Assembly (NCBI GenBank): GCA_025352325.1
Contig: JANXTR010000038.1
Location: 29,921 to 93,920, forward strand
Reading direction: 5' to 3'
Source: Microbacteriaceae bacterium
Lineage (GTDB): Bacteria; Actinomycetota; Actinomycetes; Actinomycetales; Microbacteriaceae
Length of the DNA: 64,000 bases
Position 1 is the first letter of the stretch. Each line of letters starts with the position of its first letter. Of the stretch, positions 1 through 8,069 are shown in pieces. The notes under the pieces were generated by a model, which made no database searches, had not been told where the DNA came from, and was given only the letters and a program-made list of their open reading frames with translations. The translations under genes and the position numbers were made by a program.

Positions 1-430
1 GATAGGTGAATCCGAGCATCGCCACGTGCTTCCAGCGCACGACATTGTCGGTGTCGATGATGAACACCGACCGCCGCAGGATACTGCCGAGAGCGACCCC
101 GTACGCCTTGCCGACACCGTCGCGGTGATCGGCGAGCAGCGGGAAGGTCAGCCCGTTCTTGAGAGCGAACTCCTCGTGGCTCTCGACGCCCTGCAGGCTG
201 ATGCCCCAGACCTCGGCGCCGAGGTCTTCGAAGCCGGCGAAGTCGTCCTGGTAGCTGCACATCTGCTCCGTGCAGACCTTGCTCTGGTCGAGGGGATAGA
301 ACGCGAGCACCACGGGACCGTCGCGCCGGGCATCCAGCGAATACTCCGCGTGTTCGAAACGACCGTTGACCATCCGCATGCCGGGTAGACGGAACTGCGG
401 TGCATGATCACCGACCTTGAGTGCCCCCAT
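1..430 (-). CDS. Peroxiredoxin (Bcp/PrxQ or AhpE-like), 3' end outside window
   Basis: Thiol peroxidase that would reduce hydroperoxides in the cytoplasm. About 143 codons are visible and the C-terminus lies beyond the left edge. The thioredoxin-fold start reads GALKVGDHAPQFRLPGM. The active site is in AFYPLDQSKVCTEQMCSYQD, with a probable peroxidatic Cys53 and a second Cys58 five residues later, the spacing of two-cysteine Bcp/PrxQ enzymes. The usual Pro-x-x-x-Thr before the peroxidatic Cys is weakened here (Pro-Leu-Asp-Gln-Ser-Lys-Val-Cys). ATG 430 is preferred over an in-frame ATG at 442 because a TATGCT box lies 7 nt upstream, giving a leaderless start. The Bcp versus AhpE subclass cannot be settled without the C-terminus. 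Confidence 0.85.
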   Translation of the reverse strand, partial: MGALKVGDHAPQFRLPGMRMVNGRFEHAEYSLDARRDGPVVLAFYPLDQSKVCTEQMCSYQDDFAGFEDLGAEVWGISLQGVESHEEFALKNGLTFPLLADHRDGVGKAYGVALGSILRRSVFIIDTDNVVRWKHVAMLGFTY

Positions 431-475
431 GAACGTCAGCATATCCGCAGATGGGTGCGGGGACGACGGATCTGT

Positions 476-1636
476 CTACCGTGCCGCGCCGACCGGGTTC
501 GGCGTTCGGGACGCCCGCGATCCGCTTCGCACGACGACGACGACGGCGGTGGCGATCACGAGCACTAGCATCAGCCCGGCGGTGACGACAGTCAGCTCGA
601 CGTCGACGAGCACGTTGAACATCACCAGGCACGCGAGGAACACTGCCAGGGAGCGCTGCGCGATCGCGAGAACCAGTCCCAGCACGGCCATCATCAGCAG
701 CGGGATGGCGTAGTAGCGAGCGAGCACCGGATCGGTGAAGAGCCGGATGGCGCACACCATCAGAGGCACGAGCCAGACCGCGTCGACCCGGCGCCGGGTG
801 AGCCAAGCGGTGACCGCTCCGCCGCCCAGCGCCAGCACGCCCTGGGTGAGCCGCAGCGGCCACGGGAACGTCGTCTCGTCGGGGAACAGCAGATGCGCGA
901 GCGTGTTGTCGTAGATCGGCCACGAGAACGAGAACATGTGGAACGGTCCGAGCAGGGCGAAGGGCGCGAACAGCACGAGGAGCGCCGTGATGCCGCCGAG
1001 CGCCGAGCGCACGACGGTGCGGAGGTCGATGCGCGGGGCGAGCAGCAGGACCGGCAGGCCGAGTAGACCCCACAGCTCCCAGCCCGTGGTGGCGGCCAGC
1101 ACCACGGCAGCCGCGAACGCCGAGCCGCGACGGGCGAGCATGGCGGCCACGATCCACATGAGGGGGACGATGCACTCGGCGGGGTGCCCGACCGAGATCG
1201 CCTGTGCCGTCTGACCGCTGATCGCCGTGATAAGCGCGGGGACGACGGCCAAGGGCACGCTCCACGTCGGCGTCAGGGGGCGCAGCAGCCGCTCCGCGAG
1301 CCAGGCGAACGCGATCGACAGCAGCGTGGCGACGACGATGCCGAACACGATCCAGCCGAGCGGGCTCTGGACGCCGAGGAGGAACGGGACGCCCCAGAAC
1401 AGCAGCTCGAGCGGCCCGGCCTGGATGATCGGATTGTCGAAGACGCTCGCCCAGTGCCCGGTCAGGATCTGGGCGCCCGCCGGTCCGAACAGCTCGAAGT
1501 CGACCGGCGGTCCGACCGTCGGCGTCGCGACCACGGCGTTGGCGACGACCGCCAGAGCGGTCAGCACGACGAGTCCGACGGTGATCGGTCGACGCCAGCG
1601 GGCCGGGACCACGGGAAGTCGCAGCCGAGTCGTCAT
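476..1636 (-). CDS. Multipass membrane protein of unknown function, GT-C-like
   Basis: A 386-residue integral membrane protein with about ten hydrophobic segments, starting with one after a short basic N-terminus (about residues 18-38) and ending in a very hydrophobic valine-rich helix before a basic tail. An aromatic, acidic patch after the first helix (PVDFELFGPAGAQI) and the general layout resemble polytopic GT-C-fold glycosyltransferases. I see no diagnostic catalytic motif, so the function is unassigned. It lies 28 nt downstream of the CPBP protease gene on the same strand, but a CACAAT box 6 nt before ATG 1636 suggests its own leaderless promoter. Confidence 0.7.
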   Translation of the reverse strand: MTTRLRLPVVPARWRRPITVGLVVLTALAVVANAVVATPTVGPPVDFELFGPAGAQILTGHWASVFDNPIIQAGPLELLFWGVPFLLGVQSPLGWIVFGIVVATLLSIAFAWLAERLLRPLTPTWSVPLAVVPALITAISGQTAQAISVGHPAECIVPLMWIVAAMLARRGSAFAAAVVLAATTGWELWGLLGLPVLLLAPRIDLRTVVRSALGGITALLVLFAPFALLGPFHMFSFSWPIYDNTLAHLLFPDETTFPWPLRLTQGVLALGGGAVTAWLTRRRVDAVWLVPLMVCAIRLFTDPVLARYYAIPLLMMAVLGLVLAIAQRSLAVFLACLVMFNVLVDVELTVVTAGLMLVLVIATAVVVVVRSGSRASRTPNPVGAAR

Positions 1637-1664
1637 CCGCTCATTGTGGCCGACCGGCGATCCG

Positions 1665-2477
1665 CTACTTGGATGCCGCCCCGAAGAGCCCCGGGAACGT
1701 CGCGATTGCCCAGCCGTAGCCGACGAAGATCGCGGCGTCGATGACGACGTGCGCGATCACGAAGGGGAGCACCCGTTTTGTGCGCGTGTAGAGAAATCCG
1801 AACAGCATCCCCATCAGGAAGTTGCCGAGGAAGGCTCCGAAGCCCTGGTACAGGTGGTAGCTGCCGCGCAGGATCGCCGCGGCCACGATGATCCGCCAGC
1901 GACCCCAGCCGAGCCGGTCCAGGCGCTCGAAGAGGTAGCCCAGGATGATGATCTCCTCCTGGAGTCCGGCCCGCAGCGCCGACAGCAGGAGCACGGGGAC
2001 GGTCCACCAGTGCGCGCCGAGAGCCGCTGCATCCACGGTCACATTGACGTTCAGAGCCTTTGCGGCCAGGTAGATGCCGATGCCTGGAATCCCGATGACG
2101 AGGGCGAGAACGACCCCGCGCCATGCGTCGTCGAACGGTCGCCGCCCGTCGATGCCCAGCCGGGACAGGTGCGGGGCGGCGCTGCTCCAGAGCAGGAAGC
2201 AGACCAGCAGCACCGGCGCCACGTCGAACACGAGGGCGAGCAGGTTGTAGATCAGGTTGAACGGGTCGCGGTCGCTGAGATCGGTATTGATGTGCGCGGT
2301 TTGAGCGGAGAGCTTCGTTGGCGCGGTCAGGTAGTACCAGAGCTTCACGATCGCGTAAACGGCGTACTGCCCGAGGGATAGCGAGAGCACGATCGCGATC
2401 TCCCACCCGAGGCGAGCGCGTGACGCGGTCGACGGGACATCGGGATTGGAGGATGTCGACAAACCCGATCCGCTCAC
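1665..2477 (-). CDS. CPBP family intramembrane protease
   Basis: A 270-residue membrane protein of the CPBP (CAAX-processing/bacteriocin-processing, Abi) family of glutamic intramembrane peptidases. Motif 1 is visible as LQEEIIILGYL, with the paired glutamates; the Arg usual after EE is replaced by a hydrophobic residue, as in a subset of actinobacterial members. Motif 2 is the His in RGSYHLYQG and motif 3 is HVVIDAAIF. About seven to eight membrane segments are present. The GTG start at 2477 follows TAGCAT by 7 nt, a leaderless-type promoter. The substrate is unknown; bacterial members act in protein processing or immunity to bacteriocins, which the context does not decide. Confidence 0.85.
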   Translation of the reverse strand: MSGSGLSTSSNPDVPSTASRARLGWEIAIVLSLSLGQYAVYAIVKLWYYLTAPTKLSAQTAHINTDLSDRDPFNLIYNLLALVFDVAPVLLVCFLLWSSAAPHLSRLGIDGRRPFDDAWRGVVLALVIGIPGIGIYLAAKALNVNVTVDAAALGAHWWTVPVLLLSALRAGLQEEIIILGYLFERLDRLGWGRWRIIVAAAILRGSYHLYQGFGAFLGNFLMGMLFGFLYTRTKRVLPFVIAHVVIDAAIFVGYGWAIATFPGLFGAASK

Positions 2478-2649
2478 GGAATCGATGCTACGCGTCGGCG
2501 CCCGTCGAGCGTGTTCGGCAAGAATTCATCGAGCACCCAGCGATACGCGCAGGATTCTCGCGATGAACGCGGCGATCGTGCACAAGATGAGCGTGCACGC
2601 AACAATCCGCAGACCTCATTTCCGCCGCGTAACGATTCCTCTCACAGTT

Positions 2650-2678
2650 TTGCGCAATCGTGACCCTCTCTTTAGGGT
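2650..2678 (+). promoter_or_regulatory. Sigma-70-type promoter of the peptide ABC operon
   Basis: TTGCGC (2650-2655) and TAGGGT (2673-2678) are separated by exactly 17 bp, a good primary-sigma promoter for a high-GC actinobacterium. Transcription would start near 2685, leaving a leader of about 57 nt with an AGGAGG ribosome site at 2732-2737. The rest of the 264-bp gap from 2478 to 2741 shows no gene or clear operator. Confidence 0.6.
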
Positions 2679-2741
2679 CTAGGTATCCAGCACGGTTGCG
2701 GGGGACACCTCTGCGCCGTCACATCTTGCACAGGAGGAACA

Positions 2742-4505
2742 TTGAAACTCACACGGGTTTCTCTCGTGGCGATTGTCGCCGCGGGAGCCTTGGCCTTGGC
2801 GGGCTGCGCCGCCGGCGGAGGCTCCGAGATTCAGACGGGCACCACTCTCACAGCAGTTGAGAACTCGCCCTTCACCTCGGCGAACGGTGGCACCGCCGAC
2901 GGCAACACGACGTACAACAACAACATCAACTACATGACGTCCTCGGGGTGGAACTACTACGACAACACCCCGAAGCTCGTCAAGAACACCAAGTTCGGCA
3001 CGTACACGGTCGTCAGCAAGAGCCCGCTGACCATCAAGTACACGATCACCGACGGTGTGAAGTGGTCGGATGGCACCCCCGTCGATGCCTCGGACATGCT
3101 GCTCGCCTGGGCCGCCAACATCACCAAGTACAACGACGCCAAGGGCAAGGTCAACTTCACGTCGGCAGCTGCCGGTGGCGGACTGGACCTGGTGACCGCC
3201 GTGCCGAAGATCTCCGACAGCAAGAAGTCGCTGACCCTCGTGTACTCGAAGGACTTCGTCGACTGGGAGACCGCGTTCGCGGTCGGCATGCCCGCGCACA
3301 TCGTCTACGAGGAGGCCTTCCCGAAGGTCACCGACGCCACCAAGGCGAAGGACGCGCTCGTCAAGGCGATCCAGGGAGACGACGCCGTAGCGCTGGTCAA
3401 GCTCGCGAAGGTCTGGGGCAGCAGCTTCAACATGACCTCGACGCCGACCGACAAGAAGCTCCTCGTCTCCAACGGACCGTACGTGATCAGCAAGCTCGTC
3501 AAGGATCAGTACATCACCCTGACCGCGAACAAGGACTACAGCTGGGGCCCGTTGCCCAAGCTGTCCAAGATCACCGTCCGCTTCATCCAGGACCCCACCG
3601 CTCAGGTGCAGGCCCTGCAGAACGGCGAAGTGAGCATCATTTCCGGACAGGCGACGGCTGACACCGTAGCGGCGCTGAAGGGTCTGAGCGGTGTCACCAC
3701 CACGACGACCTCAACGTCCACCTACGAGCACGTCGACCTGACGTTCAACAACGGTGGTCCGTTCGACCCGGCGACGTACGGTGGCGACGCGACCAAGGCT
3801 CTCGAGGTCCGCGAAGCGTTCCTGAAGACCATCCCGCGTCAGGACATCATCGACAAGCTGATCAAGCCGATCAGCGACACGGCCAAGCTCGACGACTCGC
3901 AGACCATCCTCCCGGGTGCCGCAGGCTACGACGAGTCGGTCAAGGCCAACGGTTCGGCGGACTACGCCAAGGTCGACATCGAGGGTGCCAAGGCGCTCCT
4001 CGCCAAGGCCGGCGTCACGAGCCCGAGCGTCAAGTTCATGTACGGCAAGAGCAACACCCGCCGTGCGAGCGAGTTCGCCCTGATCCAGGCTTCGGCCAAG
4101 CAGGCGGGCTTCAACGTCATCGATGCCGGTGACGACACCTGGGGCCAGAAGCTCGGAGACGGCACGTATGACGCCGTTCTCTTCGCCTGGCAGTTCACCT
4201 CGCTGGCGGTGACGGGTACTCAGACCCAGATCCAGACGGGTGGCGGTAACAACTTCAACGGCTACGCCAACAAGAGCGTGGATACCGCGTTTACCACGCT
4301 GACGGGCGAGTACGACGCCTCGAAGCAGCAGGCGCTCCTCGCCCAGATCGATAAGAGTCTGTGGACGGACGCCTACGGTGTGACGATCTTCCAGTTCCCG
4401 GAGGTCACGGCCTTCTCGGACAAGGTGAAGAACGTTTCGGACAACCCGCTTTCTCCGAGCGTGTTCTGGAACTTCTTCGACTGGACGTCCAGCACCAAGA
4501 AGTAG
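2742..4505 (+). CDS. Peptide ABC transporter substrate-binding lipoprotein (SBP family 5)
   Basis: Extracellular solute receptor for an Opp/Dpp-type importer, anchored in the membrane as a lipoprotein. The N-terminus MKLTRVSLVAIVAAG is a signal peptide followed by the lipobox LAGC at about residues 19-22. The mature part has the SBP_bac_5 layout, including YTITDGVKWSDGTPVDASDM near residues 100-120 and a C-terminal half rich in short basic and aromatic stretches. At 587 residues it is normal to slightly long for the family. The start is TTG, supported by AGGAGG 4 nt upstream and by the signal peptide beginning there. It is the first gene of the importer operon. The ligand is inferred to be oligopeptide, but nickel or sugar oligomers cannot be excluded. 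Confidence 0.9.
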   Translation: MKLTRVSLVAIVAAGALALAGCAAGGGSEIQTGTTLTAVENSPFTSANGGTADGNTTYNNNINYMTSSGWNYYDNTPKLVKNTKFGTYTVVSKSPLTIKYTITDGVKWSDGTPVDASDMLLAWAANITKYNDAKGKVNFTSAAAGGGLDLVTAVPKISDSKKSLTLVYSKDFVDWETAFAVGMPAHIVYEEAFPKVTDATKAKDALVKAIQGDDAVALVKLAKVWGSSFNMTSTPTDKKLLVSNGPYVISKLVKDQYITLTANKDYSWGPLPKLSKITVRFIQDPTAQVQALQNGEVSIISGQATADTVAALKGLSGVTTTTTSTSTYEHVDLTFNNGGPFDPATYGGDATKALEVREAFLKTIPRQDIIDKLIKPISDTAKLDDSQTILPGAAGYDESVKANGSADYAKVDIEGAKALLAKAGVTSPSVKFMYGKSNTRRASEFALIQASAKQAGFNVIDAGDDTWGQKLGDGTYDAVLFAWQFTSLAVTGTQTQIQTGGGNNFNGYANKSVDTAFTTLTGEYDASKQQALLAQIDKSLWTDAYGVTIFQFPEVTAFSDKVKNVSDNPLSPSVFWNFFDWTSSTKK

Positions 4506-4529
4506 CTCGCGACCCGTACGGGTCTCACC

Positions 4530-4560
4530 GGACGCCGGGGGCGAACAGCCCCCGGCGTCC
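4530..4560 (+). terminator. Strong GC hairpin between receptor and permease genes
   Basis: A perfect 13-bp stem (4530-4542 with 4548-4560) closes a 5-nt loop, 24 nt after the receptor stop codon. There is no T-run after it. In binding-protein operons such hairpins usually act as partial terminators or 3' mRNA stabilisers that let the receptor be made in excess over the permeases; that role is inferred here. Confidence 0.65.
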
Positions 4561-4670
4561 TCGCGAGAGGCACGAGCTCTTGCTCTCACTGTTGGGAAAA
4601 GCAATGATCGTCACACACCCCCGCCGATCCTCACGGATCACCCTCGGGACCCCAGAAGAACGTTGAGTCG

Positions 4671-6212
4671 ATGCTGACCTTCCTGTCCCGCCGCCTCCTT
4701 GCGTCGCTTCTGGTGCTGCTCGCGGCTTCCTACGTCGTCTACATCCTGTCCGCCAATGCCGGCGACCCGCTCGACGATCTCCGCACCACCACCGCCAAGA
4801 ACAAAGAAGAACTGATCCAGCAGCGGATCGCCCTGCTCCACCTCGATGTCCCCGCGCCGCTTCGTTACTTCATCTGGCTCGGCGGCGTGCTCAAGGTCTT
4901 CATCGGCCAGTTCGATCTGGGCAAGTCGCGCAGCGGCCAGAACGTCACCGACATGCTTGCATCGGCGGTCGGCGTCACGGTCCAGCTGCTGATCACGGCG
5001 ACCCTGCTGGCGATCATCTTCGGCATTCTGATCGGCATCACCACCGCCCTGCGCCAGTACAGCGGGTACGACTACACAGTCACCACGCTGTCGTTCCTGT
5101 TCTTCTCACTTCCCTCGTTCTTCGTGGCCGTCATCCTCAAGCAGTACGTCGGCATCGGCTTCAACAACTTCCTCCAAGCCCCGGGATTTCCGTGGTGGGT
5201 GATCCTGCTCGCGGCGCTGATCGCCGGCGCGGTGTGGCAGGGCATTCTCGGCGGAAATGCGCGACGAAGGCTCATCACCGCGGCGATCGCGGGCGGCGCG
5301 ACGGCGGTGGTAATGACGTATGTCAGCCTCACCGTCTGGTTCAGCAATCCGTCGCTGGGTATCGCGATGCTCGCGGTGCTGGGCGTCGGTGTGGCCTTCC
5401 TGGTGACGACCCTCACCTCGGGACTCGCCAACCGCAAGTCGCTGTACACGGGCCTCACCGTGGTGGCGATCGGCCTGGCGGTCTACTACCCGTTCAACCT
5501 CATCTCGGACTACCTGACCATCTGGTCGGTGATCGGCTTGGCGGTTCTCACTGTCGCCGTCGGCCTCCTCGTCGGGTATCTGTGGGGGGGAACGGATCGC
5601 GGTGTCTCCGCACGGACAGGTGCGCTGACGGCGTTCCTCGTCGGATTCCTGATCGTCGTCGACCGGCTGATGCGCTCGTGGAACAACTACGCCACCAGCG
5701 ACATCATCAACGGCCGCCCGATCGGAACCGTGGGGTCGGGCACGCCGAACCTCAGCGACGTCACCACGAACTTCTGGATCGAGAGCGTCGACAGCTTCAC
5801 CCACCTGCTGCTGCCGACGATGTCGCTCGTCCTGATCTCGCTCGCGGCGTACAGCCGCTACTCGCGGGCGAGCCTGCTCGACGTGCTCAATCAGGACTAC
5901 ATCAGGACCGCACGGGCCAAGGGTCTGAACGAACGCACCGTGATCATGCGGCACGCGTTCCGCAACGCCCTCATCCCGATCACGACGATCGTCGCGTTCG
6001 ACTTCGGCGGACTGGTCGGAGGTGCGATCATCACCGAGATCATCTTCGCCTGGTCGGGGATGGGCAAGCTGTTCAACGACGCCCTTCGTCTCGTCGACGT
6101 CAACCCGCTGATGGGCTTCTTCCTCGTCACCGGCTCTGTCGCCGTGCTCTTCAATCTCCTCGCCGATCTCAGTTACACGGCGCTTGACCCACGGATCCGG
6201 GTGACAGTATGA
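4671..6212 (+). CDS. Peptide ABC transporter permease (OppB/DppB type) with large membrane insertion
   Basis: First membrane subunit of the peptide importer. The N-terminal helix and first periplasmic region (residues 1-80) and the C-terminal half match OppB/DppB. The ATPase-coupling EAA-type loop is visible at about 425-450 (ARAKGLNERTVIMRHAFRNA). At 513 residues it is about 180 longer than the usual 310-340. The extra sequence lies between about residues 165 and 365 and adds roughly six or seven hydrophobic segments before the conserved LLLPTMSL helix. It is co-transcribed with the receptor (165-nt gap) and overlaps the next permease by 4 nt (ATGA). ATG 4671 begins directly with the TM1 signature, so the start is secure. 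Confidence 0.88.
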   Translation: MLTFLSRRLLASLLVLLAASYVVYILSANAGDPLDDLRTTTAKNKEELIQQRIALLHLDVPAPLRYFIWLGGVLKVFIGQFDLGKSRSGQNVTDMLASAVGVTVQLLITATLLAIIFGILIGITTALRQYSGYDYTVTTLSFLFFSLPSFFVAVILKQYVGIGFNNFLQAPGFPWWVILLAALIAGAVWQGILGGNARRRLITAAIAGGATAVVMTYVSLTVWFSNPSLGIAMLAVLGVGVAFLVTTLTSGLANRKSLYTGLTVVAIGLAVYYPFNLISDYLTIWSVIGLAVLTVAVGLLVGYLWGGTDRGVSARTGALTAFLVGFLIVVDRLMRSWNNYATSDIINGRPIGTVGSGTPNLSDVTTNFWIESVDSFTHLLLPTMSLVLISLAAYSRYSRASLLDVLNQDYIRTARAKGLNERTVIMRHAFRNALIPITTIVAFDFGGLVGGAIITEIIFAWSGMGKLFNDALRLVDVNPLMGFFLVTGSVAVLFNLLADLSYTALDPRIRVTV

Positions 6213-7342
6213 CCATCCCACTGAGCCCGCAACCGCCGCTCAACGAGGGGGAGGGCGACGCAGACCGCGACACCCTCAGCGACGACACCATCCTGAAGGA
6301 TCCGGTGGGCGAGAAGTCCGAGAACTCCATCGAGCTCAAAGAGATCGAGGGCCTCAGCCAGGGTCGGATCGTCATCCGCCGCTTCTTCCGGCACCGCGGC
6401 GCTCTCATTTCGATGATCGTGCTCGTGGCGGTCATCGTGGTGGCCTTCACCTCAGAGGGCATCGATGCCCTCGGGATCAAGATCCCGGGATGGTGGAAGT
6501 ACAACTACGACTTCATCGGCAGCGTCGTGAACGGCGGCCATCCCACTCTGAGCGTCGTGCCGGAGTGGTTGGGCGGCCAGGGGATCCGCTGGGGCGATCA
6601 CCCCTTCGGTCAGGACGAGATCGGGCACGACACCTTCGCCCAGGTCATGCGCGGCACGCAGTCGTCGCTGATGATCGTGTTCGTCGTTGGCATCGTCTCG
6701 ACATTCATCGGCGTCGTCGTCGGCGCGGTGAGCGGCTTCTTCCGTGGCGCCATCGACACCATCCTGATGCGCATCACCGACGTCTTCATCATCATCCCGC
6801 TGCTCGTGCTGACCGCGGTCCTCGGGCGCACATACAGCCACTCGGGCCCCTTCGTGCTCGCGATCGTCCTGGGGCTCGCGTCCTGGACGGGCCTCGCCCG
6901 CTTGGTCCGCGGCGACGTCCTGGGACTCCGTGAGCGCGAGTTCGTGGATGCCGCCCGGGTCGCAGGCGCAAGCGCCCGCCGGATCATGTTCGTCCACATC
7001 CTGCCGAACTCGATCGGTGTCGTCATCGTCAACGCGACGCTGCTGATGTCGGCGACCATTCTCACCGAGGCCGCGATCGGCTTCCTCGGGTTCGGCGTCA
7101 AGGCTCCGGATGTCTCCCTCGGCAAGCTGATCTACGACTTCGAGACGGCGTTCACGGTGCGCCCGTGGCTGTTCTGGTGGCCGGGTGTCCTGATCGTGAT
7201 CATCGCCCTGACGATCAACTTCATCGGCGATGGACTCCGCGATGCCTTCGACCCGCGGCAGAAGCGGGCGCTCAACCGCGCCGCTCGGCTCGCCAAGGCC
7301 GAGGCCCGCGCGAAGGCCCGCGTGGCGGCGGCGACCTCGTGA
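6209..7342 (+). CDS. Peptide ABC transporter permease (OppC/DppC type)
   Basis: Second membrane subunit of the importer, 377 residues. A hydrophilic N-terminal extension of about 60 residues precedes TM1 (residues 66-85). The OppC periplasmic signature includes HPFGQDEIGHDTFAQVMRGT, and the EAA coupling loop is VDAARVAGASARRIMFVHIL. Six membrane segments are expected, and the protein ends in a basic Ala/Lys/Arg tail. The start ATG overlaps the stop of the preceding permease (ATGA), implying translational coupling. The stop lies only 5 nt from the convergent end of the PH-domain gene. Confidence 0.92.
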   Translation: MTIPLSPQPPLNEGEGDADRDTLSDDTILKDPVGEKSENSIELKEIEGLSQGRIVIRRFFRHRGALISMIVLVAVIVVAFTSEGIDALGIKIPGWWKYNYDFIGSVVNGGHPTLSVVPEWLGGQGIRWGDHPFGQDEIGHDTFAQVMRGTQSSLMIVFVVGIVSTFIGVVVGAVSGFFRGAIDTILMRITDVFIIIPLLVLTAVLGRTYSHSGPFVLAIVLGLASWTGLARLVRGDVLGLREREFVDAARVAGASARRIMFVHILPNSIGVVIVNATLLMSATILTEAAIGFLGFGVKAPDVSLGKLIYDFETAFTVRPWLFWWPGVLIVIIALTINFIGDGLRDAFDPRQKRALNRAARLAKAEARAKARVAAATS

Positions 7343-7347
7343 CGGTC

Positions 7348-8013
7348 CTAGCGGATCAGCACCGCGGTCAGCACGCCGAGCAGAACGAGTCCCGCGCCGA
7401 TGAGCAGCGGGCGGGTGTTCCAGTTCGTGGTCACGCCGCTTCCCTCGATCGTGCCCGACTCCAGGTAGCCTGCATCCCGCAGAGCCATCCAGGCGCGGCG
7501 CACGTGGATCGCGGCGATGCCGGACTCCGAGCTCGGCACGTCGCCGAGCGGCACGGACGTCACCTCGAGACTCGCGTCCACGGGTCCGCGGTCGCCCACC
7601 GGGCGACCGAGTCCCGCGAGGTCGGGGCGCACGGTGTTGATGCCGGCGTAGCGGCTGGGCGAGGGAGCCGACCAGGCGACGATCTTGCGCCCGTCGCGCA
7701 GGAACAGGGTGAGTGCGTAGCGCGTGCGGACGTCCGCAATGGCCGGCCAACTCACGCGGAAGGTGCGCGCGACGTTGCGGAATGTCACGCCCGAGGGCTC
7801 AACGGTCACGCTGGGGTACCAGAAGAGCAACCAGCAGAGGTACACGAAGGCCGCAGCGAGCAGGCCGTATTGCACGGCGTCGCGGGGGATGCCTCGATAG
7901 ATGAACGAGAAGAGACCGACGGCCGCGAACAAGCCGATCACGACGGTCAGGATCTTGCCGGATGTGGGCCGCAGCGTCGCGGTCGTCGGCAGATTGAGAG
8001 GCGAGCTGCTCAT
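7348..8013 (-). CDS. Membrane-anchored bacterial PH-domain protein
   Basis: A 221-residue protein with two N-terminal membrane segments (about 22-42 and 48-66), then a soluble domain starting WYPSVTVEPSGVTFRNVART that resembles the bacterial PH domain found in many actinobacterial membrane proteins, and a C-terminal membrane helix (about 200-219). It is antisense to the surrounding importer genes and sits between the second permease and the ATPase, 5 nt from the permease stop. ATG 8013 has only a weak -10-like GAGGAT 6 nt upstream. The molecular function of these proteins is unknown. Confidence 0.75.
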   Translation of the reverse strand: MSSSPLNLPTTATLRPTSGKILTVVIGLFAAVGLFSFIYRGIPRDAVQYGLLAAAFVYLCWLLFWYPSVTVEPSGVTFRNVARTFRVSWPAIADVRTRYALTLFLRDGRKIVAWSAPSPSRYAGINTVRPDLAGLGRPVGDRGPVDASLEVTSVPLGDVPSSESGIAAIHVRRAWMALRDAGYLESGTIEGSGVTTNWNTRPLLIGAGLVLLGVLTAVLIR

Positions 8014-8069
8014 GCTCCCATCCTCACAGACTTCGCTGCGAGCAGTTCTGCAGCCGGAAAGGGAACCAA

